This document shows positions 15,614-23,218 of a stretch of DNA of 49,978 nt, in pieces. The notes under the pieces were generated by a model, which was not told where the DNA came from, ran no database searches, and saw nothing but the letters and a program-made list of their open reading frames with translations. Both the position numbers and the translations under genes were made by a program. Positions within the stretch are counted from its first letter, which is position 1, and each line of letters begins with the position of its first letter. Origin of the DNA: Candidatus Kuenenia stuttgartensis (GTDB lineage Bacteria; Planctomycetota; Planctomycetia; Planctomycetales; Planctomycetaceae); NCBI GenBank assembly GCA_945861975.1, contig CAMAXD010000008.1, positions 1-49,978 of the forward strand. Direction: 5' to 3'.

Positions 15614-16489
15614 CTACATTCGCAACCATTCACGAGCAATCAAATCATCACAGCGGATGTTGGTATCGCGAAACCATTCAGCGGGAGCAACGGTAACTCC
15701 CGCGTCACGTTTTGAGAGCCACGCACCCCACCAGCTGAAAGTTGAATTGGCAATAACATGATGTTTCGCTTTCGACATCAGCCAGAGATCACTGATTCCG
15801 GTTCTGGCACTTTTCTCACCGACCCAAAAACACTGTCGTTGCGGAATAGAAAGGTTGGCTCTCACCCAGGCCATATCGTCCGAAAAAAAAACCACAGGAC
15901 CGCTTCCCGAGATACGAGCCAATGCGTTCAGATAATAGTCTCGACTACACTCACAGTAGATCTTTCGAGTCGAAGGATTGGTGACATAGTCTCCTCTGCG
16001 AACGTGAACAGAGACTGAATCTGAATCCGCGAGAACTTCTTCCATCCTGAGACTTTCTGTATCAGACGGCCTCGGTGGTGTTAACTCAGAACGAATCAGA
16101 TCAGCGTCTGCTTCAAAGTATCTGGGTGACTGAAAATATCCCGTCAGAGTTATGGGGGCGGTCAGAGAATTCCATGCCGGATCAAAATGCATATGGGGCT
16201 CAGAGTAAACCGGCCCGGCGGTATCGGCCGACAACAACTTCAGCCATGATCGTAATATTTTTTGCCATCTCGGCTGACCCGGCTGTCCCACAATTTCCGC
16301 GCTGATTGAGAAGTTGTGAAGTTCATACTTTCGATGGCGACGGCTATCGAAGAACCCGGTGTCAATGATCAAACGACTCTTGTTTCTGACAGCCAGACTG
16401 CGAGCAGCGGCATACTGAAAGAGCTGATTGCCCAGCCCTCCACTCAGTTGAATTGTGACAATCTTCTCAGCTTCTGACACATTATTCAC
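15614..16489 (-). CDS. GT11 family alpha-1,2-fucosyltransferase-like protein
   Basis: The 291-residue protein has the hallmark N-terminus of family 11 fucosyltransferases, VTIQLSGGLGNQLFQYAAAR (11-30). It also has the GDP-fucose-binding motif VHVRRGDYV at 161-169. Later conserved segments are FFSDDMAWVRANL and the C-terminal LMSKAKHHVIANSTFSWWGA. Length equals the usual 280-300 residues. The enzyme should add fucose from GDP-fucose in alpha-1,2 linkage, usually to galactose, at the cytoplasmic face. It is flanked on the same strand by the GT25 and GT2-like genes. Together with the GT10 enzyme it points to a fucosylated glycan. No GDP-fucose synthesis gene (gmd, fcl) is in this window. Confidence 0.85.
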   Translation of the reverse strand: MNNVSEAEKIVTIQLSGGLGNQLFQYAAARSLAVRNKSRLIIDTGFFDSRRHRKYELHNFSISAEIVGQPGQPRWQKILRSWLKLLSADTAGPVYSEPHMHFDPAWNSLTAPITLTGYFQSPRYFEADADLIRSELTPPRPSDTESLRMEEVLADSDSVSVHVRRGDYVTNPSTRKIYCECSRDYYLNALARISGSGPVVFFSDDMAWVRANLSIPQRQCFWVGEKSARTGISDLWLMSKAKHHVIANSTFSWWGAWLSKRDAGVTVAPAEWFRDTNIRCDDLIAREWLRM

Positions 16490-16583
16490 TTTGGAGCCGA
16501 GACCTTAGACCATCGTTAACGCAGTGGCCTGAGAATCTCAACATCCTGCAGATAATCAATAACAAACGATCCACGTGTTCAAA

Positions 16584-17498
16584 TCAGGCAGCTTCGGAAA
16601 TTCTGTCTCTCTGCCCGGAGCTGATTGGTAACGACTTTACGACAGCAGACTTCGCTCCGTTCAGGAACTCCACTTTCAGAGCGATGTTTTCAGGCTGCCG
16701 CGATAAATTTCTGCGGTAGGCTTTCTCACGTATTTTCCTGATCAGTCTCGTCAGACCGATCCAAACTCCGTAGCGAAGGAATTTTGTTTTCCGTGAAGCA
16801 GGCTGAATCGTGCTCCCGAAGTTTGCACCGCCGGTCTGGCGAGCGAGGATATCGTTCTGAATACAACCGGCTGGATTCATCTGCATCACTCGAAGTCGCG
16901 AGCAGACCTTTGAGAATGGATTAAACAGCATTTGATCCAATACGCTCGCGGAACAGAGCAGCGGAGCATCTTTCTCGGCTGCTGACGCATCGTGTGATTC
17001 AGCCTTCCAGCTCAGCAACTTCTCAGCACCAGCGCGGCTGATGATGTAGCCTGCTGTGCCTCCGTGCCAGGTTAGAAGCTCATGTAACTGATAGCCGCTC
17101 GAGAGCGATTCTTCTGACTGCGACAGCACAACACGGCGAAGAGTCGTCTCCAGCTTAATAACATCAAACGGCAGCTTGGCACGATCGATTTCAGACAATG
17201 CCGCTCCAAGATCCGGAGAGAGGATGGCATCGTCCTCAAAGATCGCTGCGTTCCGTTCATTTGTCTGCAGAAAGCATTCCCACGCCTTCCTGTGACTGCC
17301 CAAAAGCCCAAACTCCGCCGGAGTCATTGGAGCAAACTCAAACTTCGGACTAATCAACTTCTGATAGTCCTTCGGAGCAAGTTTCCGGCCATCAACGGCA
17401 GAGAGCCGCTCAAACTCAATCCCAGCCTGTTTCGACTGACGCTGGAAATGAGCGAGCCGTTCATGGTCTCCGTCGAGATTGATCAGGTAAACTTGCAT
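16584..17498 (-). CDS. GT25 family glycosyltransferase (LPS-type)
   Basis: This 304-residue protein matches glycosyltransferase family 25, whose bacterial members add galactose or other sugars to lipooligosaccharide. It begins MQVYLINLDGDHERLAHF and continues with FERLSAVDGR (about 28-37). AEFGLLGSHRKAWE follows (about 61-74), then IFEDDAILSPDL (about 86-97) with the metal-binding acidic cluster, and GGTAGYIISRAGAEKLL. The C-terminal quarter is basic and variable. I chose the ATG at 17498 because the family starts with this strand. An in-frame ATG at 17741 would add 81 residues of low-complexity, non-family sequence. It is divergent from the FkbM gene on its upstream side. Confidence 0.8.
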   Translation of the reverse strand: MQVYLINLDGDHERLAHFQRQSKQAGIEFERLSAVDGRKLAPKDYQKLISPKFEFAPMTPAEFGLLGSHRKAWECFLQTNERNAAIFEDDAILSPDLGAALSEIDRAKLPFDVIKLETTLRRVVLSQSEESLSSGYQLHELLTWHGGTAGYIISRAGAEKLLSWKAESHDASAAEKDAPLLCSASVLDQMLFNPFSKVCSRLRVMQMNPAGCIQNDILARQTGGANFGSTIQPASRKTKFLRYGVWIGLTRLIRKIREKAYRRNLSRQPENIALKVEFLNGAKSAVVKSLPISSGQRDRISEAA

Positions 17499-17773
17499 CG
17501 AACGCTCATCAGAAGCGGAGGCGGAAAATCCTGCTGGCCGAGGAAAGCGCAAAGGCAGACTCTTGACCACATTAGCGGTGTTTTTTATGCCGAAGTTTGC
17601 GATCAGGGCAAGACCGAGTTCTCCGGGCAGTCCGGGACTTGAAATCACGCCGGATCGGTCTCCCCGCAGATTGCCGCAACTGCTAGAGTCAGGAGAGGCA
17701 AGGCGGGAAAGCCTTTGATCCGAGTCGCCGATTCGTCTCAAGGGTGTTTGAAATCTGTGAGCGGAAAATAACT

Positions 17774-18454
17774 ATGGAACGTGAGACAGGATTCTCCGGA
17801 CGGCTGCTGGGAGCTGTGCGCTCTCTGAAGAAACGCGTTTTCCCGACCGGCCGAGAACTCGTCGTTCGAAAGTGGAAGAACGATCGAGGAGACCAGACAC
17901 TGCGACTGAATTACTCGCTTGATGCCAACTCCGTCGTGATGGACATGGGAGGCTATCGAGGCGACTGGGCTCACGATATACACCAGCGATACGGATCGCA
18001 GATTCATGTGTTTGAGCCAGTGATTTCGTTTGCTGACGGGATCAAAGCTCGATTCTCCGGTAACACTGCCATTCACGTTCATGCTTGCGGACTCGGCAGT
18101 CGGACTCGTAGTGAGACGATCGAGCTATCCGCTGACGCCAGTTCAATGTACTCCGGTGGCGGTGAGAAGCAGTCCATACAGCTTATCGAGGCCTGCGAAT
18201 GGATGAATGCTCAACGAGTTCAACATGTTGAACTGATGAAGATCAACATCGAAGGCGGAGAATATGAACTGCTTGAACACATGCTGGATCGCAATTTGGT
18301 ATCTCGAGTCGACAACATTCAGGTGCAGTTCCACGACATTGCTGCGGATTCCGAAGCTCGGATGGACTCCATTCTGAGACGTCTCGCGGAAACTCATGGA
18401 CCAACGTACCAATACCGACTGGTCTGGGAAAACTGGAAGAAGAACGCTGCCTAA
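17774..18454 (+). CDS. FkbM family methyltransferase
   Basis: The 226-residue protein has a clear SAM-binding fold of FkbM type. SVVMDMGGYRGDW (around 54-66) is motif I, IHVFEPV (around 75-82) is the acidic post-I strand, and MKINIEGGEYELLEHML (around 155-171) is the FkbM catalytic or metal segment. VQVQFH-like text follows. It is unrelated in detail to the other FkbM gene at 13.7 kb. ATG 17774 was preferred to a GTG at 17744 because the upstream residues add nothing conserved. Its place between the GT25 gene and a further glycosyltransferase suggests methylation of a glycan. A REP-like hairpin cluster follows its stop. Confidence 0.75.
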   Translation: MERETGFSGRLLGAVRSLKKRVFPTGRELVVRKWKNDRGDQTLRLNYSLDANSVVMDMGGYRGDWAHDIHQRYGSQIHVFEPVISFADGIKARFSGNTAIHVHACGLGSRTRSETIELSADASSMYSGGGEKQSIQLIEACEWMNAQRVQHVELMKINIEGGEYELLEHMLDRNLVSRVDNIQVQFHDIAADSEARMDSILRRLAETHGPTYQYRLVWENWKKNAA

Positions 18455-18474
18455 CAGGCGGTTGATTAAATCAG

Positions 18475-18590
18475 CCGGAACGCGATAGCGTCCGGTTTTC
18501 GTCGCTTTCTTTTTTTTAAACGGAACGGCGCGAGCCGTCCGGTTTTGCAAGGAATTTGAATTCCATCACCGGACAGCTTGCGCTGTTCCG
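18475..18590. repeat. Cluster of three REP-like hairpins (BIME-like), doubling as terminator
   Basis: Three short hairpins share one plan, a G+C stem with a single bulged base and a tetraloop. They span 18475-18495 (loop GATA), 18521-18541 (loop GCGA) and 18570-18590 (loop TTGC). The first two carry the bulge in the left arm. The third carries it in the right arm, so it is in inverted orientation, as in bacterial interspersed mosaic elements. A run of eight T follows the first hairpin, which would make it an intrinsic terminator for the FkbM gene. Confidence 0.65.
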
Positions 18591-18646
18591 CTACGAAGTG
18601 AGTCTTTGCCGATGCCAGAGAGATTGGATCCCGGAGTTCTTTCGAC

Positions 18647-19441
18647 ATGAATCGTCCTGTTTCGGTAGTGTGCCTAAAATGGGGCTCTCCCTATCCGCCT
18701 GAATATGTGAATGTGCTGCAACGAGCGGTTAAGGACCACCTGTCTTATCCGCACAGGTTTGTCTGCATTACGGATTCCGCTGCGGGCTTGTCTCCGAATG
18801 TTGAGATCGTTCCACTCCCGGAAATTCCGATCGAACGGCCGAAGTGGAATACGGGCTATTGGCCAAAGCTGGCCATTTTCAAAAAGGGAGTCTTCGCCGA
18901 GAACGAAATTGTGCTGTATCTCGACGTTGACATTCTGATTGACCAGCCGCTCGATGCTTTTGTTGACTTGATTGATCGCGAGGGCGGATTACGAATCATT
19001 CGCGAATGGAATCCGGATATCTGGCGACTTGTCCCCATATCGATGCGGCCCGATCGCGGCGGAAACGGTTCGGTCCTTGGATTTATCGCGTCGGAGCAGA
19101 CTCATCTGTTCGACGATTTTGCCGCTGATCCCTACAAGACAGACACCGATTTTCACATCGATCAGCTCTATATAACACTCCAGGCCGCGAATCGTAAATA
19201 CTGGCCGGAGGGATGGTGCGCTAGTTTTCGCCGTTCATGCGTCCCCCACTGGCCGCTCAACCTGATCTGGTCTTCGATTAGGAAGTCTGCCGGGGCGAAA
19301 ATGTTCATTTTCCATGGCACTCCAAATCCCACAGACATGATTGCTGACGGAAATTATCGCTGGGGAACCAAGTGGCGTTATGGTTTTGGCCCCGTCAAAT
19401 GGGTTCAGGACTACTGGAGAAAGTACACTCGCGAGGCGTAG
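18647..19441 (+). CDS. GT-A fold glycosyltransferase, GT8-like
   Basis: The 264-residue protein begins VSVVCLKWGSPYPPEYVNVL and continues with HRFVCITD, the layout of family 8 and related galactosyltransferase-like proteins. The likely metal-binding motif is IVLYLDVDILID at 88-99. WNTGYWPKLAIFKKGVF precedes it. The region WCASFRRSCVPHWP and a late MFIFHGTPNP with a His resemble the C-terminal metal ligand of GT8. It is the last gene before the nuo operon and belongs functionally with the glycan locus. The donor sugar cannot be told. GC content and codon choice look like those of the neighbours. Confidence 0.6.
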   Translation: MNRPVSVVCLKWGSPYPPEYVNVLQRAVKDHLSYPHRFVCITDSAAGLSPNVEIVPLPEIPIERPKWNTGYWPKLAIFKKGVFAENEIVLYLDVDILIDQPLDAFVDLIDREGGLRIIREWNPDIWRLVPISMRPDRGGNGSVLGFIASEQTHLFDDFAADPYKTDTDFHIDQLYITLQAANRKYWPEGWCASFRRSCVPHWPLNLIWSSIRKSAGAKMFIFHGTPNPTDMIADGNYRWGTKWRYGFGPVKWVQDYWRKYTREA

Positions 19442-19872
19442 CAGCCGCCGGAGAAACCGGGACGCAGGCTGTCACCCGCCACTTCCCGTCAGCTGCCGGG
19501 AAGCATTGGGCAGCCCTCGACCGGTTGAGATCCCTCACTTCGCCCGGCTAGTAACGCCGTCCGAAACGTTCGCCCGGCCGGATACGAGATCACCGAGACT
19601 TCAAGGATCCATCTCATCTGAGCGAATCGTCGCCACCATGAAAAATTGTCCTGAGGATGGCGGTGTCAATTTCCGAAAGCGAGATGATTCTTCAGGCGAC
19701 CTCTGTTGGCCTTGATTCACCGAGATCAAGTTCATATTCACCATCTGCAGAGATTGCGCCCGGGATCGGTGCGCTTGGGGGTTGCCATGGCCGCTGGAAA
19801 CCGCGGTCGTGGGTAAAAATTTCAGGCGTTGACCGCTCACTGAACGTTTGCTGGCTTTGTAGAGGATCTGAA
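19442..19872 (+). promoter_or_regulatory. Leader/promoter region of the nuo operon
   Basis: These 431 bases precede nuoA and must contain the operon promoter. A weak candidate is TTGAGA at 19525-19530 with TAGTAA at 19549-19554 (18-base spacing). Another is TTGATT near 19711 with TATTCA downstream. Neither is convincing. An open frame continues upstream of nuoA in frame, but its translation does not look like NuoA. AGAGGA at 19861-19866 is the ribosome binding site of nuoA. Confidence 0.3.
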
Positions 19873-20253
19873 GTGGACCTTCCCAACCTTCCACCCTTAT
19901 TTGTCTACGGCGCGATTCTCGTCGGGTTTGTGATCACAAACCTGTTGTTGGCACATTTGCTGGGGCCTCGTAAGCATACTCCCGTGAAGGATATGCCCTA
20001 TGAATCGGGGATGGACCCGGTCGGGGATGCTCGCCAGCCGTTTGACGTGCGATTCTATCTGGTTGCGATCCTGTTTCTCGTCTTTGACGTGGAACTGCTG
20101 TTTTTGTATCCATGGGCCGTGAGTGCCTATAGTGAACTTGGAATCCCGCCCGAATTGCGGGATACGGTGTTTGCTGTCATGCTTGTGTTCATGACAACTC
20201 TTGCACTGGCATGGGTTTATGCTTGGCGGAAGGGCGTATTTCGATGGCGGTAG
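19873..20253 (+). CDS. nuoA: NADH-quinone oxidoreductase subunit A
   Basis: The 126-residue membrane subunit of complex I has three transmembrane helices, at about 8-28, 68-88 and 95-118. Conserved loop text includes KDMPYESGMDPVGDARQPFDVRFYLVAILFLVFDVE. NuoA holds the E-rich loop at the junction of the quinone site and the membrane arm. The GTG start at 19873 was chosen because AGAGGA lies exactly 6 bases upstream and the product then has normal family length (about 120). Longer in-frame starts to 19657 would add 72 non-conserved residues. The 3' end overlaps nuoB by 10 bases. Confidence 0.9.
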   Translation: MDLPNLPPLFVYGAILVGFVITNLLLAHLLGPRKHTPVKDMPYESGMDPVGDARQPFDVRFYLVAILFLVFDVELLFLYPWAVSAYSELGIPPELRDTVFAVMLVFMTTLALAWVYAWRKGVFRWR

Positions 20254-20867
20254 GACTCCCGGAAAACTTATTTCTCACGAAGTTGGATGCCGCCGCGAAC
20301 TGGGCTCGATCCAACAGCATGTGGCCCATGCCATTTGCGACGGCTTGCTGTGGTATTGAACTGATGGCGACTGCGGCCTCACGGCACGACCTCGCTCGTT
20401 TCGGTGCCGAAGTGATGCGATTCAGCCCAAGACAATGCGACCTGCTGATTGTGGCTGGGCGCGTCGTTATGAAGATGTTGCCTGTACTGCAACGAATTTG
20501 GCTGCAGATGCCTGAACCGAAATGGTGCATTTCGATGGGTGCCTGTGCCTGCTCGGGCGGCGTCTTCGACACGTACGCCGTTGTTCAGGGGGTCGACCGA
20601 TTCATTCCCGTTGACATGTACGTGCCTGGCTGTCCTCCACGTCCAGAGCAGCTGATTGCGGCTGTGATGGAAATGCAGGCGAAGGTTCGTCGAACTGGAA
20701 CGATCATGGGCACGGAGTTTATGGCTCGCGACACCCCAATGGGTCCGGAGCCATTCGAATCCGAAGAGCGATATCGTATTCAGGACGCCAATTTGGTTCA
20801 GTTAGGCGGTTTTTCTGCAGCCATGACTCAGGCTGGATTGAATCGAGGAGCAGGCCAAAATGGTTGA
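20244..20867 (+). CDS. nuoB: NADH-quinone oxidoreductase subunit B
   Basis: This 207-residue subunit of the peripheral arm carries the terminal [4Fe-4S] cluster N2 that hands electrons to quinone. The four ligands are visible: the adjacent pair Cys35-Cys36 in ATACCGIE, Cys101 in MGACACSGG, and Cys130 in VPGCPPRP. The C-terminal tail of about 45 residues is longer than in many NuoB proteins. The ATG at 20244 lies inside the nuoA 3' end, a 10-base overlap that suggests coupled translation. The stop overlaps the nuoC start by 8 bases. Confidence 0.95.
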   Translation: MAVGLPENLFLTKLDAAANWARSNSMWPMPFATACCGIELMATAASRHDLARFGAEVMRFSPRQCDLLIVAGRVVMKMLPVLQRIWLQMPEPKWCISMGACACSGGVFDTYAVVQGVDRFIPVDMYVPGCPPRPEQLIAAVMEMQAKVRRTGTIMGTEFMARDTPMGPEPFESEERYRIQDANLVQLGGFSAAMTQAGLNRGAGQNG

Positions 20868-21351
20868 GTTGTCTGTTCTGCAGCAGAAGTTTGGCACTGA
20901 ACTCACGGAGAGCAGTTTCCGCGACAATCGTCGGGTTGATGTTCCTGCGGCAAAGCTGTTCGATTTGCTCAGTAGTCTGAAGTCCGATCACGGCTTCGAT
21001 ATGTTGATCGATCTGACCGCTGTGGATTATCTGGAGTATGAAGGAGCGACTGATCGCTTCGGAGTACTCTATATGTTGCTGAATGTTACGTCAGGGGAGC
21101 GTCTGATCGTTCGCACGGCAGTCAATATGCCGGATCCAAAACTGCCAACGGTCTACTCCTTATGGCGTAGCTGTGACTGGTTGGAGCGAGAAGTCTTTGA
21201 CATGTTTGGGATCATCTTCGAAGGACATCCGGACTTTCGTCGAATTCTGATGCCTGAAGAATTCACCTCTTTCCCGCTTCGAAAAGATTATCCGTTGAAG
21301 GGTCGCGGGGAACGTCATAACTTCCCGGTGATCACTCGCGCGGGAAGTTGA
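20860..21351 (+). CDS. nuoC: NADH-quinone oxidoreductase subunit C
   Basis: The 163-residue NuoC (30-kDa subunit) of the peripheral arm shows [18 protein letters not shown] early on. Its signature lies near the end: [19 protein letters not shown] followed by [12 protein letters not shown] and [14 protein letters not shown]. It is separate from nuoD, unlike the fused NuoCD of E. coli. The start overlaps nuoB by 8 bases. A 126-bp gap with a strong inverted repeat separates it from nuoD, so ribosomes probably reinitiate there. Confidence 0.95.
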   Translation: MVELSVLQQKFGTELTESSFRDNRRVDVPAAKLFDLLSSLKSDHGFDMLIDLTAVDYLEYEGATDRFGVLYMLLNVTSGERLIVRTAVNMPDPKLPTVYSLWRSCDWLEREVFDMFGIIFEGHPDFRRILMPEEFTSFPLRKDYPLKGRGERHNFPVITRAGS

Positions 21352-21360
21352 TGGATTCTC

Positions 21361-21427
21361 TGAGCGGTTTGGCGCCAGCCTTCGGTGCCGCTCAGAATTT
21401 TAGTGATCGAAACTGAAGGCTGGCACC
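21361..21427. repeat. Compound inverted repeat between nuoC and nuoD
   Basis: Two alternative stems overlap. TGAGCGG at 21361-21367 pairs with CCGCTCA at 21388-21394. GGCGCCAGCCTTCGGT at 21371-21386 pairs with ACTGAAGGCTGGCACC at 21412-21427, with only two non-Watson-Crick positions. Because the stems compete, this could be a mobile repeat, an RNA processing or stabilising site inside the operon mRNA, or both. Confidence 0.7.
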
Positions 21428-21477
21428 GTACCGCACAGGTTGAGTTTCCTATCGTCTTTGTTGCCTGGCTTCTACTG

Positions 21478-22698
21478 ATGCCCCTGACTCCTGTTGATAA
21501 TCTGGAAGCGGAATCGGCCGAACGTGAATACGTCTGGACGCTGAACTTCGGTCCTCAACATCCGGCAACGCACACCACGCTGCGACTGGTGTTGACGCTG
21601 GATGGTGAACGAGTCCTCAATGCGGTTCCCTATATCGGCTACCTGCACAGCGGCTTCGAGAAACTGGGCGAGCATCTGGACTTCAACCAGTATGTGACCA
21701 TCGTCGACCGTATGAACTATCTTTCACCTCTGGCAAACGAAATTGCCTGGCACCACGCGGTCGAGAAACTGCTGAACATTGAACTCACCCCGCGCTGCAA
21801 GTATCTGAGAACGATTCTTGCAGAACTCATGCGGATGCATGACCATCTGTTGAATTTGGGCACAACGGCTCTCGACCTTGGTGGTTTTACGGCGTTCCTT
21901 TATTTCTTCCAGCAGCGCGAACACATCTATGACATCGTGGAGATGGCTTCGGGCCAGCGATTTCATACCAGCTACACTCGAGTTGGCGGCGTCTTGTTCG
22001 ACGTGAATATGGACTGGCTGAATCGCGTTCGCAAGTTCATCAAAGAGTTCCCAAAGGTCTACGACGACGTCGACCGCCTTTTAACCAAGAACCGCATCTT
22101 CGTGGATCGAACGAAGGGCATTGGTTACCTCAGTCCGGAAGACGCAATCAACCTCGGAGCGTGCGGCCCGGTTGCTCGTGCCAGCGGAATTGAGCGAGAC
22201 TTGCGTCGCGACGAGCCTTATCTGGCTTATGAAGACCTCGATTTTGACGTCGTCTGTTCCAAGGGCGGTGACTGCTACTCGCGGTATCTCGTCCGTATGC
22301 GTGAGTTGCTCGAAAGTCTGAAAATCATCGAACAGGCCATTGAGAACATTCCCTCCGGTCCGGTGAACATCGCAGTTGACAGCGACATGGTGCTGCCGGC
22401 TAAGCCGTCGGTCTATCGCAGCATTGAAGGGCTGATTCAGCACTTTGAAGTCATCATGCCGAACAAGGGCTACGATGTTCCTCGGGAGCAGGTCTATGCG
22501 GCAACGGAATCGCCGAATGGGGAACTGGGGTTCTTTATTGTTGGCAACGCAGAAACTCGTGCCTACCGCGCGAGAACTCGTCCGCCTTCCTTAATGCACT
22601 TTTCCATGTTCCCTCACTTGATCAAAAATCATCAGTTGAGCGATGTGGTGGCGGTGTTGGGTAGTATTAACATTATCGCGGCGGAACTGGATCGCTAA
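21478..22698 (+). CDS. nuoD: NADH-quinone oxidoreductase subunit D
   Basis: The 406-residue 49-kDa subunit forms the quinone-binding cavity with NuoB. Conserved text includes LNFGPQHPATHTTLRL near the N-terminus, YIGYLHSGFEKLGEH, MNYLSPLANEIAWHHAVEKL, the ELMRMHDHLLNLGT helix, and TESPNGELGFFIVGN near the C-terminus. The protein ends GSINIIAAELDR, the usual position of the family terminus. I chose the ATG at 21478 because the family region follows and the upstream in-frame GTG at 21385 lies inside the inverted repeat. The ribosome binding site is weak, consistent with reinitiation or with structure-controlled initiation. Confidence 0.92.
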   Translation: MPLTPVDNLEAESAEREYVWTLNFGPQHPATHTTLRLVLTLDGERVLNAVPYIGYLHSGFEKLGEHLDFNQYVTIVDRMNYLSPLANEIAWHHAVEKLLNIELTPRCKYLRTILAELMRMHDHLLNLGTTALDLGGFTAFLYFFQQREHIYDIVEMASGQRFHTSYTRVGGVLFDVNMDWLNRVRKFIKEFPKVYDDVDRLLTKNRIFVDRTKGIGYLSPEDAINLGACGPVARASGIERDLRRDEPYLAYEDLDFDVVCSKGGDCYSRYLVRMRELLESLKIIEQAIENIPSGPVNIAVDSDMVLPAKPSVYRSIEGLIQHFEVIMPNKGYDVPREQVYAATESPNGELGFFIVGNAETRAYRARTRPPSLMHFSMFPHLIKNHQLSDVVAVLGSINIIAAELDR

Positions 22699-22715
22699 AC
22701 AGGGGCTGTTGTGAA

Positions 22716-23189
22716 ATGACTGTTCTCAGTGAACAACTCCGTGAGCGGATTCGTCAGGAGTTTCCAAAGTATCCAAACAAGCGAGCTGTCACTCTGCCGG
22801 CCCTGCATATGGTGCATGATGCCATGCGGGCGGTCTCAACAGCGGCGATCGAAGAGATTGCCGAATTGCTTGAACTGCATCCTGCTGAAGTTCACGACAC
22901 GATGTCGTTTTACAACTTCTTTAAGGATGAAAAACACTCCCTGGGCAAACACCGCATCTGGGTTTGCCGCAGCATTTCGTGCATGCTTCGAGGTGGTGAA
23001 GAAGTTCTGGAGAAAGTCTGCAACAAGTTCCACGTTCATCCCGGGCAGACATCTGCCGATGGCAAGGTGACACTGGAATTCGCAGAGTGTCTCGGAGCCT
23101 GTGAAGGGGCTCCATGCATCCTGGTCGATGATGAATGTCACATGGATATGAATGCAGAATCCGTAGCTGCGTTGATTGAAAAATTGTAA
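22716..23189 (+). CDS. nuoE: NADH-quinone oxidoreductase subunit E
   Basis: The 157-residue NuoE (24-kDa subunit) belongs to the NADH dehydrogenase module. It binds the [2Fe-2S] cluster N1a through Cys84 and Cys89 (VCRSISC) and Cys125 and Cys129 (ECLGAC), spaced exactly as in the thioredoxin-like family. The N-terminal helical bundle (about 1-75) includes TMSFYNFF. Length is standard. The gene follows nuoD by 17 bases and precedes nuoF by 29. Confidence 0.95.
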   Translation: MTVLSEQLRERIRQEFPKYPNKRAVTLPALHMVHDAMRAVSTAAIEEIAELLELHPAEVHDTMSFYNFFKDEKHSLGKHRIWVCRSISCMLRGGEEVLEKVCNKFHVHPGQTSADGKVTLEFAECLGACEGAPCILVDDECHMDMNAESVAALIEKL

Positions 23190-23218
23190 TCAGCGGCAAT
23201 TCAGATCAGAGGTCGGTT

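Noticed and set aside
19657-19872. 72-codon N-terminal extension of NuoA
   Set aside because: The added residues do not resemble NuoA. A GTG with AGAGGA 6 bases upstream gives standard length.
19442-19872. Riboswitch or strong sigma-70 promoter before nuoA
   Set aside because: No aptamer-like conserved structure was found, and hexamer matches are poor. Kept only as a leader region.
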